Assembly (NCBI RefSeq): GCF_045277565.1
Contig: NZ_CP123584.1
Location: 4,216,001 to 4,280,000 of the forward strand
Source: Aliisedimentitalea scapharcae
GTDB taxonomy: Bacteria; Pseudomonadota; Alphaproteobacteria; Rhodobacterales; Rhodobacteraceae
Length of the DNA stretch: 64,000 nt
Direction: 5' to 3'
The notes below the pieces were generated by a model. The model searched no databases. It saw nothing but the letters and a program-made list of their open reading frames with translations, and was not told the DNA's origin. Position numbers and translations under genes: made by a program. Below, one piece after another: positions 19,031 through 28,192 of the stretch (position 1 is the stretch's first letter; every line of letters starts with the position of its first letter).

Positions 19031-19864
19031 TCACTCTTTGATAGCAGGGATCTGATCGGCAAACACATGCTCTGCCGCCGGAAACGTGCGGGCGCGCACT
19101 TCGGCTGCATAGTCCGCGACGGCGGATTGGGCCTGTTGCCCAAGATCGGCATAGCGTTTGACAAATTTCGGTTTGAACGCAGTGAACAAGCCCAGCATGT
19201 CGTCCACGACAAGGATCTGCCCATCGCATCCGGCGCTGGCACCAATGCCGATGGTCGGGATGGCGATGTCACCCGTGATGCGATCGGCCAATCCCTGCGG
19301 AACCTTTTCCAGCACCACAGAAAACGCACCAGCCTCCGTCACTGCGTGTGCATCAGCCAGAACCGCATCTGCCTGGGCATCTCGCCCCTGCACCTTGTAG
19401 CCGCCCAACGTGTTGATCGACTGAGGCGTCAGCCCAATATGGGCCATCACCGGAATCCCGCGTTTGACCAGAAACCGGATGGTGTCGGCCATGTCCACCC
19501 CACCTTCCAGCTTGACCGCTGCTGCGCCGGTTTCGGCCATCAGCCGCGCCGCGTTGCAAAACGCCTGTTCTGGGCTTTGCTCATAGCTGGCGAACGGCAT
19601 ATCGATAACCATCATCGCCTTGCTCAACCCACGTGCCACCGCACGACCGTGCAGGATCATCATTTCCATTGTCACCGACAGCGTCGATGGCAACCCGTGC
19701 AGAACCATCCCGACACTATCGCCCACAAGAACAAAGTCGCAATGATCGTCCATGACCTGTGCCATTGGCGTGGTATAGGCGGTCAGGCTGACGATTGGAG
19801 TTTTGCCCTTGAGGGCGCGAATATCGTCGGCATTGGGGGCCGATTTGCGGGCCGTTGCGCTCAT
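19031..19864 (-). CDS. panB: 3-methyl-2-oxobutanoate hydroxymethyltransferase
   Basis: 277 residues. Mg-binding and substrate motifs of PanB are present: LVGDSVGMVLHG (about 46-57), MPFASYEQSPEQAF (about 88-101), VKLEGG, MAHIGLTPQS and the catalytic Glu region LEKVPQGLADRI. It adds a hydroxymethyl group from 5,10-methylene-THF to 2-oxoisovalerate, the first committed step of pantothenate synthesis. First gene of the panBC operon; divergent from the ABC substrate-binding gene at 20031 over 166 bases. Confidence 0.96.
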   Translation of the reverse strand: MSATARKSAPNADDIRALKGKTPIVSLTAYTTPMAQVMDDHCDFVLVGDSVGMVLHGLPSTLSVTMEMMILHGRAVARGLSKAMMVIDMPFASYEQSPEQAFCNAARLMAETGAAAVKLEGGVDMADTIRFLVKRGIPVMAHIGLTPQSINTLGGYKVQGRDAQADAVLADAHAVTEAGAFSVVLEKVPQGLADRITGDIAIPTIGIGASAGCDGQILVVDDMLGLFTAFKPKFVKRYADLGQQAQSAVADYAAEVRARTFPAAEHVFADQIPAIKE

Positions 19865-19971
19865 GATCTTCCCGTTCGCGGTTCAGAATGCTGCGGTGTA
19901 GCAATTTACGTAACGCGATTCCAGTGCGCGATTTGTCCCTCCACGCTTGATTGAAATGCCTAAAGAGGGAA

Positions 19972-19986
19972 CACTTGGCCCAAGTG
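19972..19986. promoter_or_regulatory. candidate operator dyad before the ABC substrate-binding gene
   Basis: CACTTGG-C-CCAAGTG, a perfect 7-base inverted repeat with one central base, 45 bases before the start of the substrate-binding gene and inside the panB divergent region. Such a short perfect dyad fits a regulator binding site; the regulator is unknown. Confidence 0.35.
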
Positions 19987-20030
19987 CGTCAAAGCCAAGG
20001 GCGCGGACAACCAGACGGGGAGACACAAAT

Positions 20031-21509
20031 ATGTCATTCAAATCAATTGTTCTTACGGCCAGTTCGATTCTGGCGCTCACCACGGGGGTCGCTCTGGCCA
20101 AAGGCACCGTAACCGTTGGGCTGCAGCTCGAACCCCCGCATCTGGACCCGACATCTGCCGCGGCCGGTGCCATCGACTCGGTCCTGTATTCGAATGTTTT
20201 CGAAGGGCTGACCCGGTTCATGGGGGATGGGTCCGTTGTGCCCGGACTGGCAAAAAGCTGGGATATTTCCGATGATGGGACAGAGTATACCTTTCATCTG
20301 CAGGACGGCGTGACCTTTCATGACGGCACCGGCATGGACGCCGAGGACGTGAAATTCAGCCTTGATCGTGCCCGCGCCGAAGACAGCACCAATGCACAAA
20401 AAGCACTGTTTGCCGGGATCTCGGATGTTTCCGTAGTTGACCCGATGACCGTCAAGGTAACGCTGAGCGAACCCAATGGCAGCTTTCTGTTTAACATGGC
20501 CTGGGGTGATGCGGTGATTGTTGCCCCGGAAAGCATTGGCGACATCAAGACAACCCCAATCGGGACCGGTGCCTTCAAATTCTCCGGTTGGGTTCAGGGC
20601 GACAAGATTGAGCTGGTGAAAAATGCTGACTATTGGGGCACACCTGCGCATCTGGACAGCGCCACGTTCAAATTCATCTCGGACCCCACCGCCGCCTTTG
20701 CGGCGATGATGGCCGAAGACATCGACGCATTCAGCGGATATCCCGCGCCGGAAAACCTGCCTCAGTTTGATGCCGACCCGCGATTCCAGGTGTTGATCGG
20801 ATCAACCGAAGGCGAAACCATCCTGTCGACCAACAACAAGCAACCTCCGTTTGACAACGTCAAAGTGCGCCAGGCTGTCGCCCATGCCATTGATCGGCAG
20901 GCCATCGTGGATGGTGCCATGTTTGGATATGGCACCCCGATTGGAACCCATTTTGCCCCCCACAACCCGGCCTATGTGGATCTGACCGGCCAATCCGCCC
21001 ACGACCCGGACATGGCCCGTTCGTTGTTGGCCGAAGCCGGATTCCCGGATGGATTTGAGACCACATTGCACCTGCCACCGCCATCCTACGCACGCCGTGG
21101 CGGAGAGATCATCGCGGCCCAGTTGGCCGAGGTCGGGATCAAGGCTGAGATCACCAATGTGGAATGGGCGCAGTGGTTGGAAACGGTCTTTCGCGGCAAA
21201 AACTTTGGCCTGACCATCGTCAGCCATACCGAGCCGATGGACATCGGCATCTATGCGCGCCCCGAATACTATTTCCAGTATGACAACGCAGCCTTCCAGC
21301 AGCTGATGACCGACCTGAACGGCACCACCGATCCGGCCAAGCGAACAGAGATGCTCCAGCAGGCCCAAAAAATCATCGCTGATGATTATGTGAACGGTTA
21401 CCTGTTCCAGCTGGCTGCATTGGGCGTGGCCAAGGCTGATCTCCAAGGGTTGTGGGTCAATGCCCCGACCCAAGCAACGGATCTGACGGGGGTCAGCTGG
21501 GCCAAGTAA
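20031..21509 (+). CDS. ABC transporter substrate-binding protein, family 5 (DppA/OppA/NikA type)
   Basis: 492 residues. Signal peptide about 1-23 (MSFKSIVLTASSILALTTGVALAKG); then the family-5 layout: LEPPHLDPTSAAAGAIDSVLYSNVFEGL, DDGTEYTFHLQDGVTFHDGTGMDAEDVKFSLDRA (about 85-120) and VRQAVAHAIDRQAIVDG near 285. It should catch a peptide, opine or related ligand in the periplasm and hand it to the permeases at 23376-25135. GGGGAG precedes ATG 20031. It is separated from its permeases by the opposite-strand GMC oxidoreductase and closed by a strong terminator, so it can be made in higher amounts than the membrane parts. Confidence 0.92.
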   Translation: MSFKSIVLTASSILALTTGVALAKGTVTVGLQLEPPHLDPTSAAAGAIDSVLYSNVFEGLTRFMGDGSVVPGLAKSWDISDDGTEYTFHLQDGVTFHDGTGMDAEDVKFSLDRARAEDSTNAQKALFAGISDVSVVDPMTVKVTLSEPNGSFLFNMAWGDAVIVAPESIGDIKTTPIGTGAFKFSGWVQGDKIELVKNADYWGTPAHLDSATFKFISDPTAAFAAMMAEDIDAFSGYPAPENLPQFDADPRFQVLIGSTEGETILSTNNKQPPFDNVKVRQAVAHAIDRQAIVDGAMFGYGTPIGTHFAPHNPAYVDLTGQSAHDPDMARSLLAEAGFPDGFETTLHLPPPSYARRGGEIIAAQLAEVGIKAEITNVEWAQWLETVFRGKNFGLTIVSHTEPMDIGIYARPEYYFQYDNAAFQQLMTDLNGTTDPAKRTEMLQQAQKIIADDYVNGYLFQLAALGVAKADLQGLWVNAPTQATDLTGVSWAK

Positions 21510-21526
21510 TCCCCCCCAATTCACCG

Positions 21527-21556
21527 AAAAGCCGCCCTGAGGGGCGGCTTTTTTTT
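21527..21556. terminator. bidirectional terminator between substrate-binding and GMC genes
   Basis: Eleven-base perfect stem AAAAGCCGCCC (21527-21537) with GGGCGGCTTTT (21542-21552), 4-base loop, T run to 21556 on the plus strand and four A (T on the minus strand) on the other side; serves both convergent genes. Confidence 0.93.
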
Positions 21557-21568
21557 GCTCCTAAGAGG

Positions 21569-23203
21569 TTAGCTTCGAAATGCATAGGCCGCCTGTTCAG
21601 CGGGTAAAGGATCGCGTCTGGCGATGATATCTGCTGCCTTGGCTGCGATCATTTGCGTTGGCGCATTCAGATTTCCCGAAGTGATCCGCGGCATCACCGA
21701 AGCGTCCACCACCCGCAACCCTTCGACTCCGTGGACCTTCAGATCGGGGCCAACAACAGCATCTTCGCCCACGCCCATCCGGCACGTGCCGCTGGGATGA
21801 AAATCTGTCTCGCTCGCTTGACGTACCCAGGCCCGGATTTGATCTAGGCTGTGCACCTCTGGTCCTGGTGTGATTTCCGCCCCTCGCAGCCCCTCAAATG
21901 CCGGTTGCGAGATCAATTCCCGGGTGCGCAGAACACCCTGCACCATTTCATCCAGGTCCGCAGGTTCGGAGAAGAAGTTAAAGTTCAGCCGCGGTGCTTG
22001 CGCAGGATCTGCCGACCGCAATGTCACTGCCCCGCGGCTGCGCGGGCGCAATTGATCCACATGGATGGCAAACCCCTGCATCAGCGTGATTTTTGGCCCG
22101 TCATATTCAAAGGCCACTGGTGCAAAATGATATTGAAGATCGGCATAGGCCACCGTGTCATCCGACCGGATCAGCCCGCCTGCCTCCCAGATGTTCGACG
22201 CCGCCGCCCCATCCCGCATGAAAACCCAACGCAGCCCGGCGGCGGCCTTGCGCAGTGGGTGGTCAACGACATGCAACGGGAACCGCAACGGACAGGCATA
22301 TTGCAGAATGATACAGGCATGATCCTGCAGGTTTTGGCCCACACCGGGGCTGTCCACTGCGACCGGGATGCCATGGTCTGTCAGATGACCCGCCGGCCCA
22401 ATACCCGAAAGCATCAACAATTGTGGCGAATTCAACGCCCCGCCGGACAAGATCACATCCCGCCCTGCCTGCCCCCTCAGCCGCTTGCCGCGGTGGATGT
22501 ATTCAACGCCTGTCGCTCGACCGTTTTCGATCACCACTCGTTGCACCACAGCCCCAGTGACCAACGTGACATTGCCTCGCTTCAACGCCGGGCGCAGATG
22601 TGCAATCGCGGCACTGCACCTGCGGCCATGTCGCCGTGTCGCATCCAATCGGGTGGTGCCCTCGGGTTGATATCCGTTCGGATCATCGGTTTGTCCCTGC
22701 CCGGCCTGCGGACCTGCCGCCACGAATGCATCAAACAGCGGATTGTCATAGCCGGCCTGACTAACCCCCAGCGGCCCCGCGTCTCCGCGCCACACGCTGC
22801 CGCCTCGGTCCGAACATTCTCCGGCCCGAAAGTAAGGCAGGCAGCGGTCAAATGCCCAATCCGCCATGCCCGGACGGCTGGCCCAGCCATCGTAATCCAG
22901 CGGGTGCCCGCGCATATAGACCATCGAATTGATGGACGACGACCCACCCAAAACCTTGCCACGCGGAATGAATACCTGACGACTGTCCAGTTCGGGTTCG
23001 GGTTCGCTGTCATAGTTCCAGTTTAGCCCCGGCTTGTGCCACACCGAATAGACCCCAGCAGGCACATGGATCATCAGATCATAATCCATTGGCCCGGCCT
23101 CGAGAACCAGGATCCTTTGCGATGTATCCGCTCCCAGTCGGTTGGCCAGAACACAGCCCGCAGAACCGGCACCTACAATGATATAGTCGAATTCCTCATG
23201 CAT
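21569..23203 (-). CDS. GMC family oxidoreductase (choline dehydrogenase-like alcohol dehydrogenase)
   Basis: 544 residues. FAD Rossmann motif FDYIIVGAGSAGCVLANRL (5-23), GMC signature 1 GKVLGGSSSINSMVYMRG (about 80-97), signature 2 SGGALNSPQLLMLSGIGP (about 255-272), and a C-terminal active site HPSGTCRMG with DASVMPRITSGNLNAPT. It oxidises a primary alcohol to an aldehyde using bound FAD. It lies opposite to, and inside, the ABC transporter cluster, and the aldehyde dehydrogenase at 26738 could take the product onward. Choline is not proven: no betI or betB-type partner is present. ATG 23203 is chosen as the start of the Rossmann fold; upstream frame lacks support. Confidence 0.9.
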   Translation of the reverse strand: MHEEFDYIIVGAGSAGCVLANRLGADTSQRILVLEAGPMDYDLMIHVPAGVYSVWHKPGLNWNYDSEPEPELDSRQVFIPRGKVLGGSSSINSMVYMRGHPLDYDGWASRPGMADWAFDRCLPYFRAGECSDRGGSVWRGDAGPLGVSQAGYDNPLFDAFVAAGPQAGQGQTDDPNGYQPEGTTRLDATRRHGRRCSAAIAHLRPALKRGNVTLVTGAVVQRVVIENGRATGVEYIHRGKRLRGQAGRDVILSGGALNSPQLLMLSGIGPAGHLTDHGIPVAVDSPGVGQNLQDHACIILQYACPLRFPLHVVDHPLRKAAAGLRWVFMRDGAAASNIWEAGGLIRSDDTVAYADLQYHFAPVAFEYDGPKITLMQGFAIHVDQLRPRSRGAVTLRSADPAQAPRLNFNFFSEPADLDEMVQGVLRTRELISQPAFEGLRGAEITPGPEVHSLDQIRAWVRQASETDFHPSGTCRMGVGEDAVVGPDLKVHGVEGLRVVDASVMPRITSGNLNAPTQMIAAKAADIIARRDPLPAEQAAYAFRS

Positions 23204-23375
23204 CGGTGCCCTCGCTTGCCCCTGTTGCATACCGGTGGACAGGGGCCTGTCGGGGATGTTTCGACCAAAGTGAAATAATAGCAAACAAATTCAATCGTCA
23301 GATGCGAAAATGCCCTTGCGTTCCAGTGCGTCAATTTTCTGGACCCGCCCGGAACACCCGCCTAACGTGGCGGCA

Positions 23376-24323
23376 ATGGTACGGTATACTCTCAAACGTC
23401 TTTTATCGCTGCTGATCAGCCTCGCCATTGCCTCGTTGGTGATCTTTGCAGTGGTCGAGGTTGCGCCGGGCGATCCTGCGTCATTTATGTTGGGCATCAA
23501 TGCACAGCCCGACACGGTCGCTGCCCTGCGGGCTGAACTGGGGCTCGATATGTCTCGGACCGAACGGTATCTTGTCTGGGTCAGCGGGCTGATCCAAGGT
23601 GATTTCGGGACATCCTATACCTATCGCACGCCGGTGGCCGAAATGATCGGCGAACGCCTGTGGGTGTCGCTGCCGTTGGCCCTATATGCATTGATGCTTT
23701 CGACATTGATTGCGTTTCCGGCCGGGATCTATGCCGCCGCACGCCGGGGCACAGCAGGTGATGTCGCCATGATGGGTGCCACACAGTTGGGGGTCGCCAT
23801 CCCCAATTTTTGGTTCGCCATGATCCTGGTGCTGATTTTTGCCATCAACCTGCGGTGGTTCGGGGCAGGCGGGTTTGCCGGATGGGACGACGGGATCTGG
23901 GTCGGGTTGCATTCTCTGACCCTGCCCGCAATTGCGCTGGCCTTGCCGCAGGCGTCCATTCTGGCCCGGGTCATGCGGTCGGCTCTGCTGGACATTCTGG
24001 GCGAGGATTTCATGCGCACTGCGCGGGCCAAGGGGCTCACCCGTCGTCAGGCACTGTGGCGGCACGGGGTACGCAATGCGTTGATCCCGGTGCTGACCAT
24101 CATCGGGTTGCAGTTTTCATTCCTGATGGCAGGATCGATCATCATTGAACAGGTGTTTTACCTGCCAGGGCTCGGGCGGCTTGTGTTCCAGGCAATTTCG
24201 TCACGTGATCTGATTGTGGTCGAAAGCGTCGTCATGCTGTTGGTGTTCGCTGTCATCGTCGTGAATTTTGCTGTGGACCTGGCCTATGCCGCCGTGGACC
24301 CCCGCCTGAGGAGCCGGACATGA
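23376..24323 (+). CDS. ABC transporter permease (DppB/OppB type)
   Basis: 315 residues with six hydrophobic spans. Start MVRYTLKRLLSLLISLAIASLVIFAVVEVAPGDPA is the classic DppB N-terminus, and the EAA loop is FMRTARAKGLTRRQALWRHGVRNALIPVLT (about 215-245), which contacts the ATPase. With the next permease it forms the membrane channel. ATG 23376 is used; the longer upstream frame has no membrane logic. Overlaps the next permease by four bases. Confidence 0.93.
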   Translation: MVRYTLKRLLSLLISLAIASLVIFAVVEVAPGDPASFMLGINAQPDTVAALRAELGLDMSRTERYLVWVSGLIQGDFGTSYTYRTPVAEMIGERLWVSLPLALYALMLSTLIAFPAGIYAAARRGTAGDVAMMGATQLGVAIPNFWFAMILVLIFAINLRWFGAGGFAGWDDGIWVGLHSLTLPAIALALPQASILARVMRSALLDILGEDFMRTARAKGLTRRQALWRHGVRNALIPVLTIIGLQFSFLMAGSIIIEQVFYLPGLGRLVFQAISSRDLIVVESVVMLLVFAVIVVNFAVDLAYAAVDPRLRSRT

Positions 24324-25135
24324 GCCGAAACCTGGTCCTGGGTGCGATCCTGTCATCCCTGGTGGTACTGGCCGCTGTGTTGTCCTTTGTCTGGACCCCT
24401 TTTGAACACACAGCAATGAACATCCCGGCCAAGCTGCAAATTCCAAATGGCACCCATTGGTTTGGCACCGACCACTTTGGCCGCGACATCTTTTCGATGA
24501 TCATGGTGGGCGCGCGCACGTCGATTGCCGTGGCGTTGGTGGCCGTCGGGATCGGAATGAGCATCGGCATCCCGCTGGGCCTGACCGCAGCTGCGCGCAG
24601 GGGATCCTGGCTGGACGAACTGATCATGCGTGCCAATGATCTGGTGTTTGCCTTTCCTTCGTTGGTCATCGCGATCCTGATCACCGCCGTCTTTGGCGCA
24701 GGGGCGATCAATGCGATCATCGCGATCGGTATCTTCAACATCCCTGTCTTTGCCCGCATTACGCGCGGTGCAGCGCTGTCTCTGTGGGAACGCGAATTCA
24801 TCCTTGCCGCCCGTGTCGCAGGCAAGGGGGCTGCTCGTATATCAGCCGAACATATCCTGCCCAATGTGGCCAACCTGCTGATTGTGCAGGGTACCATTCA
24901 GTTTTCCCTGGGCATCCTGGCCGAAGCTGGCCTGTCCTATGTTGGCCTCGGCGCGCAACCTCCGACCCCCAGCTGGGGCCGAATGCTGGCAGATGCTCAG
25001 ACAATGGTCAGCTTTGCACCGCATCTGGCATTGGTGCCGGGGTTGGCAATTATCGTCACGGTTCTGGGGCTTAACCTGATGGGTGATGGGCTGCGCGATT
25101 GGTTGGACCCCAAATTGCGGGTGGCGCGCACATGA
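24320..25135 (+). CDS. ABC transporter permease (DppC/OppC type)
   Basis: 271 residues. Hydrophobic N-terminal anchor, then the DppC mark GTDHFGRDIFSMIMVGARTSIAVALVAV (about 50-78), and the EAA loop EFILAARVAGKGAARISAEHILPNVANLL (about 155-185). Pairs with the preceding DppB-type permease. Start and stop both overlap the neighbouring genes by ATGA, so permease, permease and ATPase are translationally coupled. Confidence 0.93.
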   Translation: MSRNLVLGAILSSLVVLAAVLSFVWTPFEHTAMNIPAKLQIPNGTHWFGTDHFGRDIFSMIMVGARTSIAVALVAVGIGMSIGIPLGLTAAARRGSWLDELIMRANDLVFAFPSLVIAILITAVFGAGAINAIIAIGIFNIPVFARITRGAALSLWEREFILAARVAGKGAARISAEHILPNVANLLIVQGTIQFSLGILAEAGLSYVGLGAQPPTPSWGRMLADAQTMVSFAPHLALVPGLAIIVTVLGLNLMGDGLRDWLDPKLRVART

Positions 25136-26745
25136 CCCTGCTTTCCGTCGAAAATCTATCGCTTTCGATTGGCGGGCTGCCGATCTTGCGGGATGTTTCT
25201 CTGTCCATCGGCCCCGGAGAAATCGTTGCCGTCACTGGCGAAAGCGGATCGGGAAAATCCATGACCGCGTTGGCCACAATGCGATTGCTACCCGAACGCA
25301 GCATGACCAATGGCGCAATCCGGCTTGGGGATACGTCCATCCTCGACCAAAGCGAAGCGCAGATGTGCACCCTGCGGGGACAATCCATCGGAATGGTGTT
25401 TCAGGAACCCATGACCGCCTTGAACCCGGTAAAGACAATCGGTGATCAGGTGATGGAAACCATCCTGATTCACAAGGCGATGACACCCGTCAAAGCACAA
25501 GAGCACGCCCGCGACGTGCTGACCCGCGTTGGCTTGCCCGCCGACCGCTTCCCACTGACACGTTATCCGCACGAACTGTCGGGCGGACAGCGCCAAAGGG
25601 TGGTGATCGCCATGGCCATCGCTTTGCGCCCCAAGCTGTTGATCGCAGATGAACCGACGACCGCGCTTGATGTCACCACACAGGCCCAGATTCTCGATCT
25701 GTTGAAAGATCTGGTTACCGAATTCGACATGGGGCTGTTGATGATCACCCACGATCTGGCTGTGGTGGCAGACATGGCCGACCGGATCGTGGTCATGCGC
25801 CACGGAGAAGTGGTTGAAACCGGACCAACGCGCCAGCTTTTGACCAACATGCAACACCCTTATACGCGGATGCTGTTTGATGCCTCCCGGCATCAGGTTG
25901 CGCTTCCCCCGGTTCCACCTCCTGTCCCGCTGCTCGACGTTCAACACGTAATTCGCGACTATCGCCTGCCCCGCACACAGCTGTTTACAGGACCAGGGCA
26001 TTACCGCGCCGTCGATGAGGTTTCATTCACGTTGAACCGCGGAGAACGGCTGGGGCTTGTCGGGGAATCCGGTTGCGGAAAATCGACTCTGACCCGAGCA
26101 CTTTTGGGGTTGGAAGACGTACAGGGCGGCCGGATCTTGCTGGACGGAGAACCGGTTTTCACCGGTCACAAACCCAATCTGGCCGTTCGCCGAAAAATGC
26201 AAGTGGTGTTCCAGGACCCCTTTGGCAGCTTCAACCCGCGTCATCGTGTTGACCGGCTGATCACAGAGCCCTTTCACCTGCTGAATTCCGCGCCCGCCGG
26301 ATCCGAGCGTAGCGATCGGATCGCCGAAATGCTGCGCGCTGTTGGCCTGGAGCCTGATGACGCCAACAAGTATATTCATCAATTCTCGGGCGGTCAGCGA
26401 CAGCGCATCGCAATTGCGCGGGCCTTGATCATCCGCCCTGAGCTGATCCTGTTTGACGAGGCGGTCAGCGCGCTGGATGTCTCGGTTCGTGCCCAGATAC
26501 TCGACCTGCTTGCAGAGCTCTGCGAGGCCTACAACCTCACCTATTTGTTTATCAGCCATGACCTGAGCGTCGTGCGCACCGTCACCGACCGGGTTCTGGT
26601 AATGAAATCTGGCAAGATCGTTGAACAGGGCGAGACCGAAGCCGTTTTTACCGCCGCCCAGCATCCCTACACCCAATCCCTTATTGCCGCGGCTCCGGTG
26701 CTTCCGGACCCTGAAACACTGCGCAGGAGCTTAGACAATGTCTAA
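25132..26745 (+). CDS. ABC transporter ATP-binding protein with two fused nucleotide-binding domains
   Basis: 537 residues, DppD and DppF halves in one chain. Domain 1: Walker A TGESGSGKS (35-43), signature LSGGQRQRV, Walker B LLIADEPTTALD. Domain 2 (from about 265): Walker A GESGCGKST, signature FSGGQRQRI, Walker B LILFDEAVSALD, where Ala-Val replaces the usual Pro-Thr after the Glu; the catalytic Glu is kept. The linker carries the short oligopeptide C-terminal type motif region LLTNMQHPYTRMLF, repeated as TAAQHPYTQSLI at the end. It energises import of the ligand caught by the family-5 binding protein. Overlaps the aldehyde dehydrogenase by eight bases. Confidence 0.94.
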   Translation: MTLLSVENLSLSIGGLPILRDVSLSIGPGEIVAVTGESGSGKSMTALATMRLLPERSMTNGAIRLGDTSILDQSEAQMCTLRGQSIGMVFQEPMTALNPVKTIGDQVMETILIHKAMTPVKAQEHARDVLTRVGLPADRFPLTRYPHELSGGQRQRVVIAMAIALRPKLLIADEPTTALDVTTQAQILDLLKDLVTEFDMGLLMITHDLAVVADMADRIVVMRHGEVVETGPTRQLLTNMQHPYTRMLFDASRHQVALPPVPPPVPLLDVQHVIRDYRLPRTQLFTGPGHYRAVDEVSFTLNRGERLGLVGESGCGKSTLTRALLGLEDVQGGRILLDGEPVFTGHKPNLAVRRKMQVVFQDPFGSFNPRHRVDRLITEPFHLLNSAPAGSERSDRIAEMLRAVGLEPDDANKYIHQFSGGQRQRIAIARALIIRPELILFDEAVSALDVSVRAQILDLLAELCEAYNLTYLFISHDLSVVRTVTDRVLVMKSGKIVEQGETEAVFTAAQHPYTQSLIAAAPVLPDPETLRRSLDNV

Positions 26746-28189
26746 TCCCATCTGGTTCGACCCCTCTCTTTGCTTGGTCAATGGTAAATGGTGCCCCGGC
26801 ACCTCTGGCCAGACTCTGCCGCTGATCAACCCCTCTGACGGCGTCGAGCTCTGCCAGATAGCCCGGGGCACCGCCGCGGATGTGGATGCGGCAGTCACCG
26901 CCGCCAAGGCTGCATTGCAGGGCGATTGGGGACGGATGACTGCGCTGGACCGTGGCCGCATCCTGACCCGATTGGGACAGTTGGTTCTGGATCGGGTCGA
27001 TGAACTGGCCATGCTCGAAGCTATGGATGTTGGCAAACCACTAACCCAGGCACGCGCCGATGCAATCGCGTTGGCGCGATACTGTGAGTTCTATGGCGGA
27101 GCAGCGGACAAGATTATGGGGGAAACCATCCCCTATCTCGATGGCTATACCGTTTATACCCTGCGCGAACCGCACGGGGTGACCGGCCACATTGTACCTT
27201 GGAACTATCCGATGCAGATCATCGGTCGGTCCGTCGGCGCTGCTTTGGCCATGGGCAACGCCGCCGTTCTGAAACCGGCCGAAGAGGCATGCCTCACTGC
27301 GCTGGCGTTTGCTCATCTGGCTGTTGAGGCCGGATTGCCGGCCGGTGCCTTGAACGTGGTCCCCGGTTTGGGGGGCGAAGCAGGCGCAGCCTTGACCGCG
27401 CATCCCGGTGTGCACCACATCTCGTTTACTGGCTCGGTGGCCACCGGTGCCTTGGTCCAGCAGGCTGCAGGTCGCAATGTCGTTCCTGTCACGCTGGAAT
27501 TGGGCGGCAAGTCGCCGCAACTGGTATTTGACGATGCAGATCTGGATGCCGCCCTTCCATTTCTGGTAAATGCGGGTATTCAGAATGCCGGTCAGACCTG
27601 TTCCGCCTCTTCCCGCATTCTGGTTCATCGCAGCGTCTATGAGGAAGTCAAATCTCGCATGGCGCAGGCATATGGTGACCTCACCGTCGGTCCCGCCGCG
27701 GATGACCAGCGTTTAGGGCCATTGATTTCGGAACGTCAGAAACAAATCGTCACTGGGTTCTTGGACCAGGGCGCTGATCTACCCATCGCAGCGCAGGGCC
27801 ATATCATCGACACGGCCCCGCAAACTGGTGCTTATGTCCGGCCCACTTTGTTTGCCGATGTGCCTGCGGATCACACATTGGCCCGCGACGAGATCTTTGG
27901 CCCGGTGCAGGTCCTGATCCCCTTTGACACCGAAGAAGAGGCGATTGCCATTGCCAACAGCACCGATTTCGGGCTGGTGGCCAGCATCTGGACCCGGGAT
28001 GGTGGCCGGCAAATGCGTCTGGCCAAACAACTGCGGTCCGGCCAGGTATTCATCAACAATTATGGTGCAGGTGGCGGGGTCGAACTGCCCTTTGGTGGCG
28101 TTGGAAAATCCGGCCATGGACGCGAAAAGGGCTTTGAGGCCCTGTACGGCTTTTCGCAGCTAAAAACCGTGGCTGCCTATCATGGGTAA
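26738..28189 (+). CDS. NAD-dependent aldehyde dehydrogenase (betaine-aldehyde-dehydrogenase-like)
   Basis: 483 residues. Oxyanion Asn and NAD site in TGHIVPWNYPMQIIGRSVGAALAMGNAAVLKPAEEA (about 145-180), GSVATG, catalytic Glu in LELGGKSPQLVF and catalytic Cys in NAGQTCSASSRILV (about 284-297). It converts an aldehyde to its acid. It starts eight bases inside the ATPase gene, so its production is tied to the transporter. With the GMC alcohol oxidase at 21569 it forms a plausible alcohol-aldehyde-acid route for the imported compound or a product of it. Substrate unknown. Confidence 0.92.
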   Translation: MSNPIWFDPSLCLVNGKWCPGTSGQTLPLINPSDGVELCQIARGTAADVDAAVTAAKAALQGDWGRMTALDRGRILTRLGQLVLDRVDELAMLEAMDVGKPLTQARADAIALARYCEFYGGAADKIMGETIPYLDGYTVYTLREPHGVTGHIVPWNYPMQIIGRSVGAALAMGNAAVLKPAEEACLTALAFAHLAVEAGLPAGALNVVPGLGGEAGAALTAHPGVHHISFTGSVATGALVQQAAGRNVVPVTLELGGKSPQLVFDDADLDAALPFLVNAGIQNAGQTCSASSRILVHRSVYEEVKSRMAQAYGDLTVGPAADDQRLGPLISERQKQIVTGFLDQGADLPIAAQGHIIDTAPQTGAYVRPTLFADVPADHTLARDEIFGPVQVLIPFDTEEEAIAIANSTDFGLVASIWTRDGGRQMRLAKQLRSGQVFINNYGAGGGVELPFGGVGKSGHGREKGFEALYGFSQLKTVAAYHG

Positions 28190-28192
28190 CCC

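Noticed and set aside
18593..19954. Long plus-strand ORF (453 codons) opposite panBC
   Set aside because: Antisense to two complete pantothenate genes; low-complexity composition produced by GC-rich codon structure, no family features.
21851..23026. Long plus-strand ORF (391 codons) opposite the GMC oxidoreductase
   Set aside because: Antisense shadow of an intact FAD enzyme; no recognisable domain.
21569..28189. GMC oxidase plus aldehyde dehydrogenase as a choline-betaine (betBA) operon
   Set aside because: They are on opposite strands, no betI, and the transporter is of the peptide type; choline remains possible but unsupported.
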